DNA from: Paracyclopina nana
Taxonomy: Eukaryota > Arthropoda > Copepoda > Cyclopoida > Cyclopettidae
Direction of reading: 5' to 3'
NCBI GenBank assembly: GCA_019096065.1
Contig: JAGUCH010000005.1
Span: 5,146,001-5,210,000, forward strand
DNA length: 64,000 bases
Shown here piece by piece: positions 13,456-30,943 of this stretch; positions within the stretch are counted from its first letter, which is position 1, and every line of letters begins with the position of its first letter. A program made the position numbers and the translations under genes. A model generated the notes under the pieces. It did no database searches and was not told the origin of the DNA. It saw only the letters and a program-made list of their open reading frames with translations.

Positions 13456-13963
13456 CTTCACTTTCTCACACCCACAGCTGTATAAATACGTAGTGTCCCT
13501 TAATTTGGTTGCATCATCATTCATCTTCAGCCATATTCGTACATAGCGGTGGTAAATATGCACGTTAATCAATTTGAGATTCAGCTAGAATGTGATTTAA
13601 AATGACACTGGAGCCTTGACATGCCCTAGGTGCAATAAACCAATGGAATGTTGCAGACTTGACTCATTAGCAATTCATTATTTTCCTCCTCTTCGTTAGC
13701 TGGTCTCTTGTCCGTGAATTCATTTGTTATTTGATGCTAAGCGTCGACAAACAAACTCGAGAAAATTGTTCAACTCTATGACGTCGCCCAGAGCCACTTT
13801 CCTTCGCAATAAGAGTTAAAATCCATACATAATATTATAAATGTTGTACTTTTTCTTGCCAGCTTTTAGCATACATCTTTCTCTCGCGCAGCCCATTCTA
13901 ATAATGATGATGAGGTTATAAAAAGGGACTGGGGAATTTCGAGTCATTCACGTCAAGGCATCA
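13456..13963. other. Intergenic spacer with core promoter at its right end
   Basis: No coding signal is visible apart from shadows. The right end holds the TATA/Inr pair that precedes the orphan ORF at 13964. Confidence 0.4.
13917..13949 (+). promoter_or_regulatory. TATA box plus Inr-like core promoter
   Basis: TATAAAAAG at 13917-13925 is followed by an initiator-like TCATTC at 13944-13949. The putative +1 A is at 13946, 29 bp downstream of the TATA start. The first ATG follows 18 bp later. The spacing is canonical for an RNA polymerase II core promoter. Confidence 0.55.
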
Positions 13964-14290
13964 ATGGATAGCGGCACGCAAAAACCTTTTGACCATGCAT
14001 TATTCATAGACCTTGAATTGATCGACAAATACTTGAGAGTACTTGCTAATTTATGCTACTATGTAGCATGTGTCATATCCCCTGTGTACTCCACAATTAA
14101 ATCCAATTATGGAAATGAGCTCGCACGTATATTGAATAATGACAAGCCACTGCCACGCTTGTTGGTCATGAAAGGGGAGATTCGTGTAAAAACTCTTCTT
14201 GTTGAGGCTTTTGGCCTTGAATTTTTCCAGCCAAAGAAGAAGAGGAGATTTATGGCAGTTTCAGGAACTGGTCGCTATCTGTGGTCATAA
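13964..14290 (+). CDS. Orphan single-exon protein, 108 aa
   Basis: This ATG-started frame lies directly below a well-spaced TATA/Inr pair, so it is probably transcribed. The product (begins MDSGTQKPFDHAL) has one hydrophobic stretch near residues 28-42 (LANLCYYVACVISPV). A lysine/arginine cluster (PKKKRR) near the C-terminus could be a nuclear localisation signal. It has no signal peptide. I recognise no family. It might be lineage-specific or the first exon of a longer gene, although no donor is needed because the frame closes with TAA. Confidence 0.45.
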   Translation: MDSGTQKPFDHALFIDLELIDKYLRVLANLCYYVACVISPVYSTIKSNYGNELARILNNDKPLPRLLVMKGEIRVKTLLVEAFGLEFFQPKKKRRFMAVSGTGRYLWS

Positions 14291-14723
14291 AGTTTCTAAG
14301 GTCAAGACTATGCAGTAAAGTACGTTATTCCCAAGAATTGAAAAATATTTGAGGTCCCCATTGTCTCTTCCTCATAAGATTCGTAAAGATACGGCAACTA
14401 TATAAGCAAAGTCACGTACACACTTTTATTAGTAAAGCTGTCATGAAAAATTATGCAGCCATTTCGCGGATTTTTCATGTTATTAATTTTGCCATCATAG
14501 GGTAAAATTACCTGAAGACCACGTGACAAAAATTACAAGGTTTCCCTATGCTACGTACGCACCTTGAGGGGAAGATGCGCAAGTTTGCGCTCTTCGCTGG
14601 TGGGCAGTGTATGAAGACACCGTTGATGTGCATGTGTAATGGCACAAAAATCCAAGCGACCTACGAAAATCTTGGTAGTTGATCAGTTGAGCTTGCAAAA
14701 GGTACACCATTAGCAGTAGAACA

Positions 14724-15207
14724 ATGAGTGCCTTTACAAAAATCAACAGCTTGCTGGCAGGTAAGAAAAGCCATTCAACGATATGATCCTCGTGATTAGA
14801 ATATTACTATTCATTCAGTATCTGCGATGGTGATTGGCATTTTGGCCATGGGCCAAGGCTTAGATACTATTCCAGGTGACATTACATTTTCTTGTGAAGG
14901 CAGATCTTATGGGTATTATGCAGATCCCTCATATAATTGCCAAGTCTTCCACATTTGCTTGGGATCCGGAGAAGTCAAATGGAGCTTTTTGTGCCCTAAC
15001 AACACAATCTTCAACCAGGTGATTAAATTCTGAGATTTCAGCCTAGTAAAAATGCCAAGCAAGGAATTTTGCTTTCAGCAATATTTTGTCTGTGACTACG
15101 AAATTAACGTGGATTGCGCGGGAGCCGAAACTTTCTACAGCCTCAATGCCAACTTTGGCGAAGTCAAGTCCCAAGGGGAGGAAGATGGAGGCATTGAAGA
15201 AGCTTAA
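14724..15207 (+). CDS. Secreted single-domain peritrophin-type chitin-binding protein (CBM14)
   Basis: Three exons, 14724-14760, 14819-15018 and 15079-15207, sum to 366 nt and 121 aa. A hydrophobic N-terminus (residues 1 to about 30, with LLAVSAMVIGILA) is a likely signal peptide. It is followed by one chitin-binding type 2 domain. The six-cysteine pattern is present: FSCEG, YNCQVFHIC, FLCPNNTIFNQ, YFVCDY and VDCAGAETFYSLN. The C-terminus is short and acidic. Single-CBM14 proteins of this kind bind chitin in cuticle or peritrophic matrix. The exon boundary inside the domain (after FNQ, before QYFVCDY) restores a standard domain, which supports the model. Confidence 0.88.
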
Positions 15208-17174
15208 TTTTGTTGTTATCATAATTTTATTGAAAATTCCAGAAAGAAACGTTGACCTTTTTTGTTGCTTTTGAAAGTTTAATTTATTGTCTCATGTGTC
15301 GTGTTACAGTACAAACATTAGTTTATATCCAAATTTTCAACATTACACCAATGACGAAAATGGAAAGTAGTCCAATTTTACGTGCGGTTCACGCATATTT
15401 GTATAGTTGCAGTAATATAGATCGTGCTAGATATCCTAAATGAAGGTACTTACATGAAAACACTAAGCATTCATAAAGCTTTGCAAACGAACTGTAGGAG
15501 GGAATATAGCATACGCAGTTAAAGTGCTCTAGCTTCCATATGGATTTTCTCAAAGAATACGTTGGCCAAAGCACATTTTCTCAATCAATTTAGCCTTTTC
15601 TTTTTGTGAGTTTAACAACCATAAGTGTTAGATTCTACTTTAGTTGAATTGGCATCATCATTTTACTTTATTGGGAGAATATTAGGAATCACAGAGAAAT
15701 ATGATAATATTTAGCAATACGTAGTAATATATGGTATATGTAATGGTACGATACACTTTTTCATATATGTATAGAGCAGTTGTAATAAAAACTCAAGGCC
15801 TCAATTTCAAATGTCTAATGGTGTATGGCATAATTTTTATCTCTGTTTTTGTTAAGAATTTCTTTTTTCCGCGAGGTTTGTGAGGTCCTCCGGGGCGAAT
15901 TGTTGTGAGCTACGAACGGTGTCCCATATCAATGATTCTTGCAAGTATGGTATATATTGTATAGGGTGCGATTAAGGTATGCTTTTTATGTCTATAATCA
16001 TTAGTATATGCATATTGAAGAATGACGTATTCAGCTATTCGACTAAATACCATTACCTAGTAATTTACACAATTGATTTCAGCACCACCTTACTAGCAGA
16101 AGAAAAATGTTCCGGGGGAGGAGGGCAAAGATTTTGCAGCAGTAAGAATGATTGTTTTACATATGGTGAGATCTAAAGGTTGAAGTAGTTCTTTTTAGAT
16201 GTTGGAATTTTCATGGTATAGTGAAAAAGGCTCCGAGGAAAAGAGGAATGCCCGAGATAAAAAAGTGGTCTCATTTTATCCCTCAACTAACTGACAGCAA
16301 CCAAAATGCAGATAATTTTTGTTATTTGACAATTTCATCATCCGAGTGAATTTGTTGGTGATGCCAAAATACATGAATTAGAGTTGCTGAAGCAGCTTTT
16401 TTCTGAGCCGACCGTGACGAATAAGATGTGTGTGAAATGGTGGGTAAGAGGTGGTTTACAAAAATAGAAAAATTAGTTCATTTTAGTAGTCACATTGTTT
16501 CCTCTTAGCAGTGATGCAATCTGATTATTTTTCGATTACTTTTGGTAGAGCAGCAGGGAGGGAGAGACTGCAATTTTTTCCACGCGTCTTCGCCGTCAAT
16601 TAAGAGACTTGATGCTTCGCTTATGCAAAAATTCAAATTGAGTGGTACAGTGTGAGTGTACAGAGTAACAATCAAAAAGGTTTCTCAAAAATGGATGTAT
16701 AATGGTATATGAAGTAGTAGATTTTGAATTGGCATGCATTCGACACAGATCCATCAAGGATTCTGTCTCAATGTGAAGTTCATGGTGTGTTGTCGTGTCT
16801 GCCGAGTGGGAGGGAGTTTTTAATAAAAAAGAATCAAGCTAAAAATGGATATGAAGGTAGCAGAAGTAGAAGTGGCGTAGTAAAGTAAATGTAGGTGCTT
16901 ACTCCAAAAATGATGATGCACATTTACAGCTTTCTCCAAGCATTTCAGATTCACGATACTTTTACAGTATGTACATTACACCAAAGTACGAGAAGAAAGT
17001 GGATGAATTACAGTAGTAGTACATACATTAGTGTAGTAGTGCGGCACAATGGCTAACTTAAAACTAAGATTTCTACTTGTTTCGTAGCTTACAATGTAAT
17101 ATGGGAGGTTAAAACACGCAAGTATATATGTATATAGTACTCACACGACAGATGATGAACAAGCAACACTTCTA
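15208..17174. other. 2 kb gap, mostly AT-rich; right part likely HIPK 3' UTR
   Basis: Nothing convincing is coding except the candidate exon at 16083-16165. From about 16900 to 17174 the sequence lies just downstream of the HIPK stop on the minus strand and probably includes its 3' UTR. Short runs of TATATG and GTAGTA repeats occur. Confidence 0.4.
16083..16165 (+). CDS. Candidate exon of a small cysteine-rich peptide
   Basis: An acceptor (GATTTCAG at 16075-16082) and a donor (GTGAGA at 16166) flank an open segment. It encodes AEEKC, a glycine run, RFCSSKNDCF and TYG. Three cysteines in 20 residues resemble secreted disulfide-rich peptides. I could not place the flanking exons or a signal peptide. 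This is a weak candidate. Confidence 0.2.
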
Positions 17175-22651
<5,477 letters not shown>

Positions 22652-23385
22652 ATGGGACAAAATTCATCCCTGCCCAAGGTAGACGCGTTCTCTACGGAGG
22701 AAGTCCAGAGGCTGGAGAAGAGGTTCGGCAAGTTGGACCTCGACAGGTCGGGATCCATCAGTTTGGGTGAATTTGTGTCTTTGCCCGAGTTGAAGGAGAA
22801 CCCTTTGGTCAAACGCGTGGTTGACCTCTTTGACTCTGACCTCAATGGAGAGGTGGACTTCAAAGGTATATATAATCATGATGATGGTAGTAGCATATGG
22901 TTCCATTTCTGAATTGCTGTTGTAGGAACGTGATTTAATTTCCTCTCTGCAGCTTCAGCTATTATTATTGTTATTGCGAGCCAGCTAGCTAAAGATGATT
23001 ATGTATTGTACTAGTGCTTTCTAATATGCAGAGTTCGTCGTTGGCTTGGCCCAGTTCACCGATCAAGGAGGCGACGACCGCTATCTCAAGTTCATTTTCC
23101 GTATCTATGATATGGATCGGGATGGGTACATCTCCAACGGGGAACTTTTTCAGGTGAATATGCTGCCAGCATATATGTATGCAGATCTATCATGAGTTTT
23201 TTCAGGTGCTCAAAATGATGACTGGGACCAACTTGACTGACATCCAGCTGCAGCAAATTGTGGACAAGACCATCATCTACTTGGACAAAGATGCTGATGG
23301 CAAGATCAGCTTCGAGGAGTTCAAGCACGTGGTGGAGGCACGTGGGACCAAGTCGAACATCTCAGTGGACCTGTCCAAGATCTAG
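22652..23385 (+). CDS. CanB: Calcineurin subunit B (EF-hand regulatory subunit)
   Basis: Three exons, 22652-22865, 23032-23153 and 23206-23385, sum to 516 nt and 171 aa, the usual family length. The N-terminal MGQNSS fits N-myristoylation. Four complete EF-hand loops are seen: [36 protein letters not shown] and [12 protein letters not shown]. The GELFQVLKMM linker and [15 protein letters not shown] helix are diagnostic of calcineurin B. It binds the calcineurin A catalytic subunit and confers Ca2+ control on the phosphatase. The inter-EF2/EF3 stretch (TDQGGDDRY) and the C-terminus are more divergent than in most animals, so this may be a second, faster-evolving paralogue. Confidence 0.92.
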
Positions 23386-23937
23386 CCAACTACCCGTGTG
23401 TCGTTTTTTAGCACAAAAAAAAGAAAAGAAGAATTAAGCTGTGATGGCGCGTGAAACGTCAATTCTACTTACACACACACACATTGATCTATGTATAATG
23501 TTGTTGTAGCCGGTCCGTCATTGAATTCCTCCTTCCTTCAATTTGATACGCTGCGCTCTATATATACTATATTGTATTTGTTATAAGCCACCTCCAGAAG
23601 TAGAGAACAACAACAGTAGTAGCGTATAGTGATGTAATCTTTTGTAAGAGGGTCTCTCCCTCTCTCGAGTCTTCAACATTTCAAATTATAATAGAAAACT
23701 TTTGCTGTATTGTTCCTGAGAATTTTCGGCTCAGCCAGCTTCCAGCTCGCTTGTCAAGTTTTAACTGTATTTCCAGTTGGTAGAAGAAAGTTCCACCACT
23801 TTGCTTTGGCGGGGACGGGCATTAGAAAGTAGCATGGGATAATTTGCACGGCACTACTTCACTCTGGATGACAGGCCTTGTCTCTCATTTTGGGCAAAGT
23901 TTTGACATTGCTGTATTGCCTCTTTTTTCCTCCCTGG
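23386..23937. other. Tail-to-tail spacer (calcineurin B 3' UTR and DENN gene 3' end)
   Basis: No gene is seen. It holds a short CA run near 23472 and a CT-rich stretch near 23650-23665. It probably contains the 3' UTRs of the two convergent genes. Confidence 0.4.
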
Positions 23938-26900
23938 CTACAGAGCTGAAACTCTTCTGGGTTGCTTTTTCTGCTTGGACAAATCTCTTGCCCTTGGAAG
24001 CGTGATTCTTCTTTGAAGTCGCAATGACAGATCGTTATTGACTTCTCCCTTTTCCTTTTTCGAAAGTTCCCCTCCTATTGACCTTTCTACAATTACTTTT
24101 TGCCATTTCCGCCGCCTTAGCTTGAAAATCGTGCCCGTTTTAGAAAGCACCTGGATGCCCAGGGAGCGGATACGGCTTCGTAGATATTCGTCAAACATTG
24201 ATGTACCCATCAAGCTGCGTACGAATGGATGGTAGTCATCGTTGAGACAAGTGACAATGTAATCCTCCATCTAAATGGGAAAACAAGTCTATATAATTAT
24301 GCTCGAGTAATGCAACGTGCGCGAAATGGCGTGACCATGCAATATATACTAGCTATCTATAGAACAGCGACTGTGGCCGCGAAAGGTCGGGATGGTAGGT
24401 GGACAACTAGAATTGGTGTAGTAGAAGTAGTTTCCAATTTTAGAAAGGCCAACTAACTACTGATGCATTAAAGCCTTGACGTGACACTGTGTATTGCTAT
24501 CGAGGAAAATATGCAAATTCAGGCTTGGCAAGTTTGTCTAACTCCAGTTCCCTGTCTGCAAAATATGGACAAAAAAATTCCTAAATAGTTGCTAGTAGTA
24601 GTAGTAGTGCAGTTTTAATGGACCCCAATAATCTCTGCTATATAATGTTACAGAGAACGTGATGTTTCTCCTTTATATGAGAATTTCAAGTAAGTCGTAT
24701 AGCATGTCTGCAAATCTGATGATGTTGATGAGAACATTATATGGAAGAAACTTCATCGTCATCCAATTAATGAGCTTTCTAACACGAGCAGTTATTGGCT
24801 TCCTCACTCTGATGCACTTCCACTATGCTACAATATATGGTGAAAGGGCTATACAACTACTGCTCTAATAACCTTCCCCAAATTGCTAATGGAATGTCTG
24901 GAATTCGGGCATATTATGGATTATATATGTTACATCAAAATCTCTGTGCTCCTCCAGCACGAATGCCACTTGGTGGTGAGGCTTCTTCAGCCACGGGAAT
25001 CCTCTACAGTTCTCTGACGTGATGTAGTCTTGGAGATGAGTGAAAATGGAGTAGTACATTTGCAGGAATGTCTCGCATAAAATGACGAATTCTTGCCGAT
25101 CGATGTTGGACGAGGAGTCTTGGCAGTAGAGCCGCACAGATGTGCTCTCCAGCTTCCGTTGCAAATTGGCCACCACACGATCGGGAAAATAAAGCCTCGA
25201 GGCTTTACGAGGTCGTTTGAGCACCTTGGAGGTTTCCCCTTCCTCTGAAGTGGAGCTGCTCGCAGCCAGCATTATCACCAAGCAATCGTTGTCGTGCCGA
25301 AGAGATTCCTGCTCCAGCTCCTCCCAAAATCGCACCATAGAATCTGCATGTAATAGCAGGATGATCGATTAAGGCTAGACTAAACAACGTATAAAGTAGT
25401 ATATGACTTGCCTTTATCCTGGAGCTGTTTATTCTCCACAAGAACGCCAATGAGGTAGGGTGTGGGAGCCTCCAAAAATACTGTTCTTGCTGGTGGCAAA
25501 GCAGGAATTAGGGTATGCTGCCATGTCATCGGAAAGATTAGGGATTCGATCCCGTCGAATAGAGCTGATAAATCACTTCAAAGTGGATGAAAGAAAGAAA
25601 ATTAGATCATACTTCTATGCTGGAGAAGTGCACTTTTTTCTCGAAAGTAAGAGCGCAAAATTGATGCAAATTTGAACTACACATATATGGCCGTTGAAAG
25701 TATTTGCCGTCATTGGTGGCGTGAGAGTAACAGCAAATATCGACGTTTCGCAAACAGTTGAAGGGCTTTTCAGAGTACGAAAAAATAATTGAGAAATTCT
25801 TTCTTCTTGGAGTAGCACCTTGAAAATAGCGATTGCGTGCCAAATACTTCAAAAGCGTGCTGACAGCCGAAAAACTATTTTTCATTACTTAGGCATTTTT
25901 GCCCCCTAATCACACATATAATACGCATGTTTCGGAATCTGACAGGAGCAGCAGTAGCCGGGCTCATTATTGATGAAAAGCCAGCATATAAGACTAATTA
26001 GAATTCATAACGTGACACAGTAGCAAAAGTAGTATAAGCCTCCTTTTCGACGCGCGCGTTCATAGAATGTCAAGAGACACGCACCGAAAAGCTATTTTCG
26101 GTTGTGAAAAGAAGAACAACAAAAAAAAGCATTTTTACGGTAGCAAGTACCTGAGGCTCGAGCTAATAACGACAAGTCTGCGTTCCTGCAAAACTGTCGA
26201 GCATAGGAGCAAAGCTTGCTGAATGTTTAGCATTTTGCAGAGCAGACTTCCGTCCATTCTAAAGTCGATTGGCCTTCTGATTCTGCGAACTCGCGTGGAC
26301 GTCGGAATTAATCGCGGCCCCAATTTCGGCTGAGGTGGCTGCAGTGACTGGAGGAAAAAGCTGAGGCTCCCTCTCCTTTGATCCAGTCGTGGAAGATGTT
26401 GGTATTCAAACTTTGTGGCAGCAATTTCCAAAGTCTGGCCGAGATTGGGAAACGGCTGAGTGTGCAGCCTCGAATAAATATCTCGCATCGAGTATGTCGA
26501 CATGCCATACAGTTTAGTCAGCTCGATCAAGATCTAGATCAAAGAGAAGTAGGGAAAACTCTTTCATTCAAAAGCGAGCTGTCTTGCTATTTCCCGTGCG
26601 CAATCTAAATAATTAGAAAGCATGCACTCCTCACCTGAGAAAAGAGGCCTCTGGCTCGACTGTGTCGTGTCAATATGCAAATGGCCAAGGGTGAGCACAC
26701 GTCGTCACCCTCAGCTTGGATCCTTCTGCAGTAGCCGAAGGTTCGGTGGCCTCGGAGGTCAGTCAGCACAAGAGTATAGGTACGAGTCTTCTCCTGGGCG
26801 TGAGGCTTCCACGTGGCTCCATCTGGCCAGCAAAGCTCCTCAATGCCATTCGGCAGTAAAAACTACATGAAAATGAAATTTGTTGGGAAATTCCGAGCAG

Positions 26901-27947
26901 AATGACTGCATCAAATATGGTGCACAAGTCATATATTATTACCCCATCTGGGTAGCAGTCCCGCGTGAAAGGCACGTGAATATCTTTAGTATGGTCATGA
27001 TAGAGTCCAGCCACGAAGATGCAATCAAAGAGCGGCACCTCTGCTGCATCTGCGGTAGACGAGTTCAGAATTTGCTCAAGCCTTTGCGTAGCCAAGTAGC
27101 CCTCGTGCCTGCTGCCACGTTTGCCATGAAAGTTTGGTTGCCTGATGGACAGGGACCTCGTCAGCCTTCGAAATCTTCGTTTGACCTCAAGGGCTTCTTC
27201 CTGAAAAACGAAGCAAAAAGCGCATAAGTTATTGAGCTTGCTCCCCTGGGAATCCCTAAAAGGCTATCAAGCATATAATTATGCTGTTAAATACTATATG
27301 TTTATGCAGGTAGTCCCACCTTTTTCGGAGTAATTAAGTAAGTTATGGAGCGAGCCTCTATTTCTCAGGCAACTCGCACTGCCTCACTGCATAAAACCAA
27401 CTGGACTAATTTCGACTTCGACTCCTATCTAACAATTAAAAAAGCGAGCTCAAGTTACTCCGTTAATTGTGGGACAATCTGTATATGCGTCATGGGGACC
27501 GACACACAAAAGCTCTCAGGGATCGCGTATATCTGCATTCACGTCGCTATTATAGCCATTATTTTATTTTTAGCCTGATTAGTATAAGGTATATTCGTGT
27601 GTCACCTCTTGGAAAGTATCATCGAGGTCGACATCGCCGTCCTCGGAACAACAACTGGAGGTGAGGCCAGTGCTGTCAGCCAAGCTGGCAGTTTCTTGAT
27701 TGATGCTATTTCTATTTGAGCCTGAAGGAGTTTGAGGAGGTCTGCTGTGTTCCACGATGATGTCAGGCACGGCGTTCAACTTTTTGAACCCTGGCCAGAT
27801 GGCATCGTCATCCTCGAGGAGGCTGCTCGATCCACACGAAATGGAGCGATTAAACGAGTGCTGGTCTCGACGACCTCCAGTGATGTCGTTGACCACACAC
27901 TGAGCCTGGCACAGTGGCATATTCCAGTAGATCACTTCGTAAGCCAT
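23938..27947 (-). CDS. DENN-domain protein, probable Rab guanine-nucleotide exchange factor
   Basis: Seven exons are placed: 27947-27606, 27200-26943, 26862-26635, 26533-26151, 25575-25412, 25343-24970 and 24270-23938. They give about 2082 nt and 693 aa. The tripartite DENN module is complete. The uDENN part shows LFDCIFVAGL, YTLVLTD and FGYCRR. The cDENN part shows VVISSSLSDLSALFDG, MTWQHTLIPALPP and APTPYLIGVL. The dDENN part ends with PFVRSLMGTSMFDEYLRSR. The N-terminal 140 residues are Ser-rich and the C-terminal tail is basic. The intron 25344-25411 uses a GC donor (AAAG|GCAAGT). The last donor could instead be at 24961, adding three residues. DENN proteins activate Rab GTPases in membrane traffic. 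The closest resemblance is to DENND1/DENND2-type proteins, but I cannot assign a subfamily. Confidence 0.82.
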
Positions 27948-28945
27948 GATCAATTATTCACTCTTTCATTTACTTGCTCTCTCTCCCTGTCTTACAATCT
28001 TTATCTCGCAATCCTGATTACTCCTGACTTTATGATATAGATATACACTCGAATATTTGCCATTTCAGAGTAAACGAAAGAGTGGATCGATCAGTAAAAT
28101 GAAGTCACATCAAGGTCAGGTTCATTTACGAGACTGAGGCATGTTTGAACAACATAAGCGACATATACCGGAACATGTGTTTCTGCTTTCCAAGGCCTTT
28201 TAAAAAAGGGCAGCTAGCAAATCGAACGTGATATGACGCGCAGAGTATTGCTGATTGAGTAAACTAGTCTTAGGAAAAACCGAGATAAGAAACGCGCGCG
28301 CAAGCTTGTTATAGTAGCTCCGTCAATATTGACTTTTCTGTTTGAGTTGAGTCAAGCTTTCTATATCGTGATCCTTCTTCTCCACGTGGCAAAGAGCGAG
28401 TGTGATCGGCACTGCATCACTTAGGCAGCAATCTGAAAAAATGGAATGAGGAAAATCGTAGTGAGCGTTTTTCTTACTCAAAAAATGCAGGTTTATTTCA
28501 AAAACAGCAATCGTATTTCCTAAAATACCAGAATCTAACAATATTCAGTGCTGATGCGCAATCATAGTACACAGTTTTGGTAAAGGTGGTTATTTGGGTA
28601 ATTTTGATGGGAAATTATTATTTTTTTTATAGATTTTCTCTGAGAATTTTGATACGCGATGACTCGTACTATTATGGGGAGAAATAGGAGATGTCATATT
28701 GCTAATAATGAAATAGCTCCGTTAAATGATATAATACCCTATATACAAAATTATCGGCTTATTATTTGAAAACCACCTATCAGCAGGTGAACAAAGCACG
28801 AATTCAAAATATGGATTAACTGTTCTTGTCGCACAGCTGGCTCAGCATTTCACAGACTGTACGTCACGAAAAGGCCTTGTGCTGCTGACGATGCTGGCCT
28901 TCGTTTCAATGACGTTTCAAGTGCAACTGTAGCAGCTGGTGCTTT
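27948..28945. other. 1 kb intergenic region without a gene
   Basis: I see nothing coding. It separates the 5' end of the DENN gene from the 3' end of the PLA2 gene, both on the minus strand. Confidence 0.4.
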
Positions 28946-29449
28946 TCACAGAAGAAACTTCCGAGGCTCCTGCCAATAACCGACCAAGGCTTGATCCTCA
29001 GTATGAGTGCATCTTCCCCACCAGGTCTTTTTCAAGCACTTTTGGCCTTTTTTCAGCACAAAGCAGGGGGCCCTCAGATGGTCGAAATAAAACTGACCCA
29101 CTAATTTGCTCTTCTCACTCCCATCTTGTAGAAGACAAATGCGAAATGATTCATCGCAACCACAATGTAGAGCAGTGTGAGGCCTGGCATTGAAAAGGCC
29201 GAACATGGTCTTGAAAGGCTTGATCTTCACCTTGCAAAGGTCATGAGCTCGGCAGCAGTTGTCCGGACCTTGAAATATGCCCAAACTGTTCACGCTCGTG
29301 GCTGTGTGTCCTGCGCCACACCACTTCGTCCCAGGGAAAATAGGGAGGCCTCTGAAGAATTCCAAAGAGGCTTCAGCTGACCCTGGAAGAAGGGCCCCAA
29401 AGGCAAGAAGAATGCACAAAGTGAAGCAAAAAGTGTGGAGTGTCGTCAT
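28946..29449 (-). CDS. Secreted phospholipase A2, group III (insect-type), intronless
   Basis: A single exon of 504 nt encodes 167 aa from the ATG at 29449, chosen because a signal peptide follows at once (FTLCILLAFGALLPGSAEA). The frame is open upstream to 29554. The mature protein has the Ca2+-binding loop FPGTKWCGAGHTA, the catalytic CCRAHDLC His-Asp pair and HCGCDESFRICL. This is the order of group III PLA2s, the fold shared by metazoan secreted lipases and some venom enzymes. The enzyme hydrolyses the sn-2 acyl bond of phospholipids outside the cell. Nothing here shows a venom role; digestive or immune use is as likely. The lack of introns is unusual next to its multi-exon neighbours and could reflect a retrocopy or simple intron loss. 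Confidence 0.87.
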   Translation of the reverse strand: MTTLHTFCFTLCILLAFGALLPGSAEASLEFFRGLPIFPGTKWCGAGHTATSVNSLGIFQGPDNCCRAHDLCKVKIKPFKTMFGLFNARPHTALHCGCDESFRICLLQDGSEKSKLVGQFYFDHLRAPCFVLKKGQKCLKKTWWGRCTHTEDQALVGYWQEPRKFLL

Positions 29450-30466
29450 CGTTTGCCTTTCCCTAAAGGGTATGCAGACTAGAATGTGGCACTTTTTTGG
29501 CTTCTCTCCAAAAAAAGAGGTGGAACGAAGTTGCTTGGAAGTTTGCTCCTCCACGGAGCACTGAAAAATGTTTCACCACAATTCTGAATTTAACTTGGCC
29601 TTTGAATGGATCTTCAGCGCTGAAATTGTTATCACATATACCAATTCATATCTTATAATTCTCAGAAATGAATTTCCTTTTTAATAAAAGGTGACTTTAT
29701 TTTTTACATTATGAAGCAACGGGGCACAAGATGACAATTAAAATAATATCTAATCCAAGGTTTTTCATAGAAAGGTTTCGTGAATCAGAATCTATTTTTG
29801 CGTTTAATTTGAATATTAACTTTTGCAAGAGTGTTATATAACCAGATTTGGTGCTTGGCATAAGCACTCATGAAGGCAGAAAAAAAAAAAAAAAAAAAAA
29901 AAGAGAGAGAGAGGAATGGAATCTGCCGAAATGTCCTTTTTACAAAGTCTTTTTTTAGGATGTTGGTGTTGCTTTCACAAATTCATTGCCTCGGAGATTT
30001 CCTTCAAAGGTGTGACGTACGAATGTCAGACCTTAATTTCTCACATTGTTTAGTGTTGCTGGAGAAACTGTCTTGCAGGTTGAGAGTTCTTTTCAGCCTT
30101 TTATGACAAGTTTCACAATCTTCCCCCCCTCATTCCAGTATGATATCATCTAATTTTAGCTTTATTGTAACAGCTGTGTTGCTACCTTTCCATTTCACTT
30201 GTGAAACGGTAAAAAAGGATTTACTTTGGGGATGCTTAACTGAGCAGTTTGGCACGTGCCAGCTTACTTTACCCTATAGCATAGCATAGTAGTGGCAATT
30301 TGGCTTTCCGCAGTTATTCTTCAACAATCTATTAGAGTAGAGAAAGTAAGTCAGCTGGAAGGAAATCAATAGCTGGCTTGAAGGCTCCACAAGCAAAGTT
30401 TACCATCACATTCGCATGTAATAAGTGCTGCTGGCAGAGGAAAAGTGACAAAATGTGTGTGACAAC
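29450..30466. other. 1 kb intergenic region with an A-run and GA microsatellite
   Basis: It contains a run of about 22 A near 29880-29901 followed by a GA repeat to about 29912, and no coding signal. A TTATATAA element lies near 29834. Confidence 0.4.
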
Positions 30467-30943
30467 ATGAGCATATCTGACCTAAAGTTGGGCTCCATTA
30501 CTGAAGTTTGGAAATCTGAAACTGAGTGGGAAAAGTTTTGCTCATTTCTGGAGGAGAAAATGGAGCCCGAGGGAGTGGATAGTGAGGGTATGCCCTTGAA
30601 ACTAAGTAGGTATGCTGAATTCTTGAGGCTCTATGTGCAATTGTATCATCGCGAGAAGTACTTGAAAGAAGATGCTATGGACCCAAACTGGAGCATAGAA
30701 TTGAAAGGTATGGTGATTGCCATCCAGGAAAACGAGGAGGACTTTTTTGGCACTGAAAGATGCCTCAAATGCATCGATGCTGGCATTCGAAAGCAAGTGC
30801 TACAGAATGTGAAAAAAGTGAGAAAAAACGAGGCTAAAGCAGGTGCTTGGGTATACGAGCCTGCTTACTCACGAGTTTTGGACAAATTGAATACGATGCT
30901 TGGATCATATCATATGATAACTGAGAAGACTGAAGACCTGTGA
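30467..30943 (+). CDS. Small RGS-like helical domain protein, 158 aa
   Basis: The intronless frame runs from the ATG at 30467 (the GTG at 30455 is not a credible start) to a TGA at 30943. The whole protein looks like one alpha-helical domain. Its spacing of WEKFCSFLEE, YAEFLRLYVQLY, ENEEDFFG and PAYSRVLDKLNTML resembles an RGS fold: FxxFL, then ExxRxY, then a late Ax(x)VxxxL helix. If so, it could act as a GTPase-activating or G-alpha-binding protein. Similarity is weak and by eye only. No signal peptide or membrane segment is seen. Confidence 0.45.
   Translation: MSISDLKLGSITEVWKSETEWEKFCSFLEEKMEPEGVDSEGMPLKLSRYAEFLRLYVQLYHREKYLKEDAMDPNWSIELKGMVIAIQENEEDFFGTERCLKCIDAGIRKQVLQNVKKVRKNEAKAGAWVYEPAYSRVLDKLNTMLGSYHMITEKTEDL

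Noticed and set aside
25540..25560. tRNA-like GGATTCGATCCC word
   Set aside because: It is inside a coding exon of the DENN gene and no acceptor or anticodon arms surround it.
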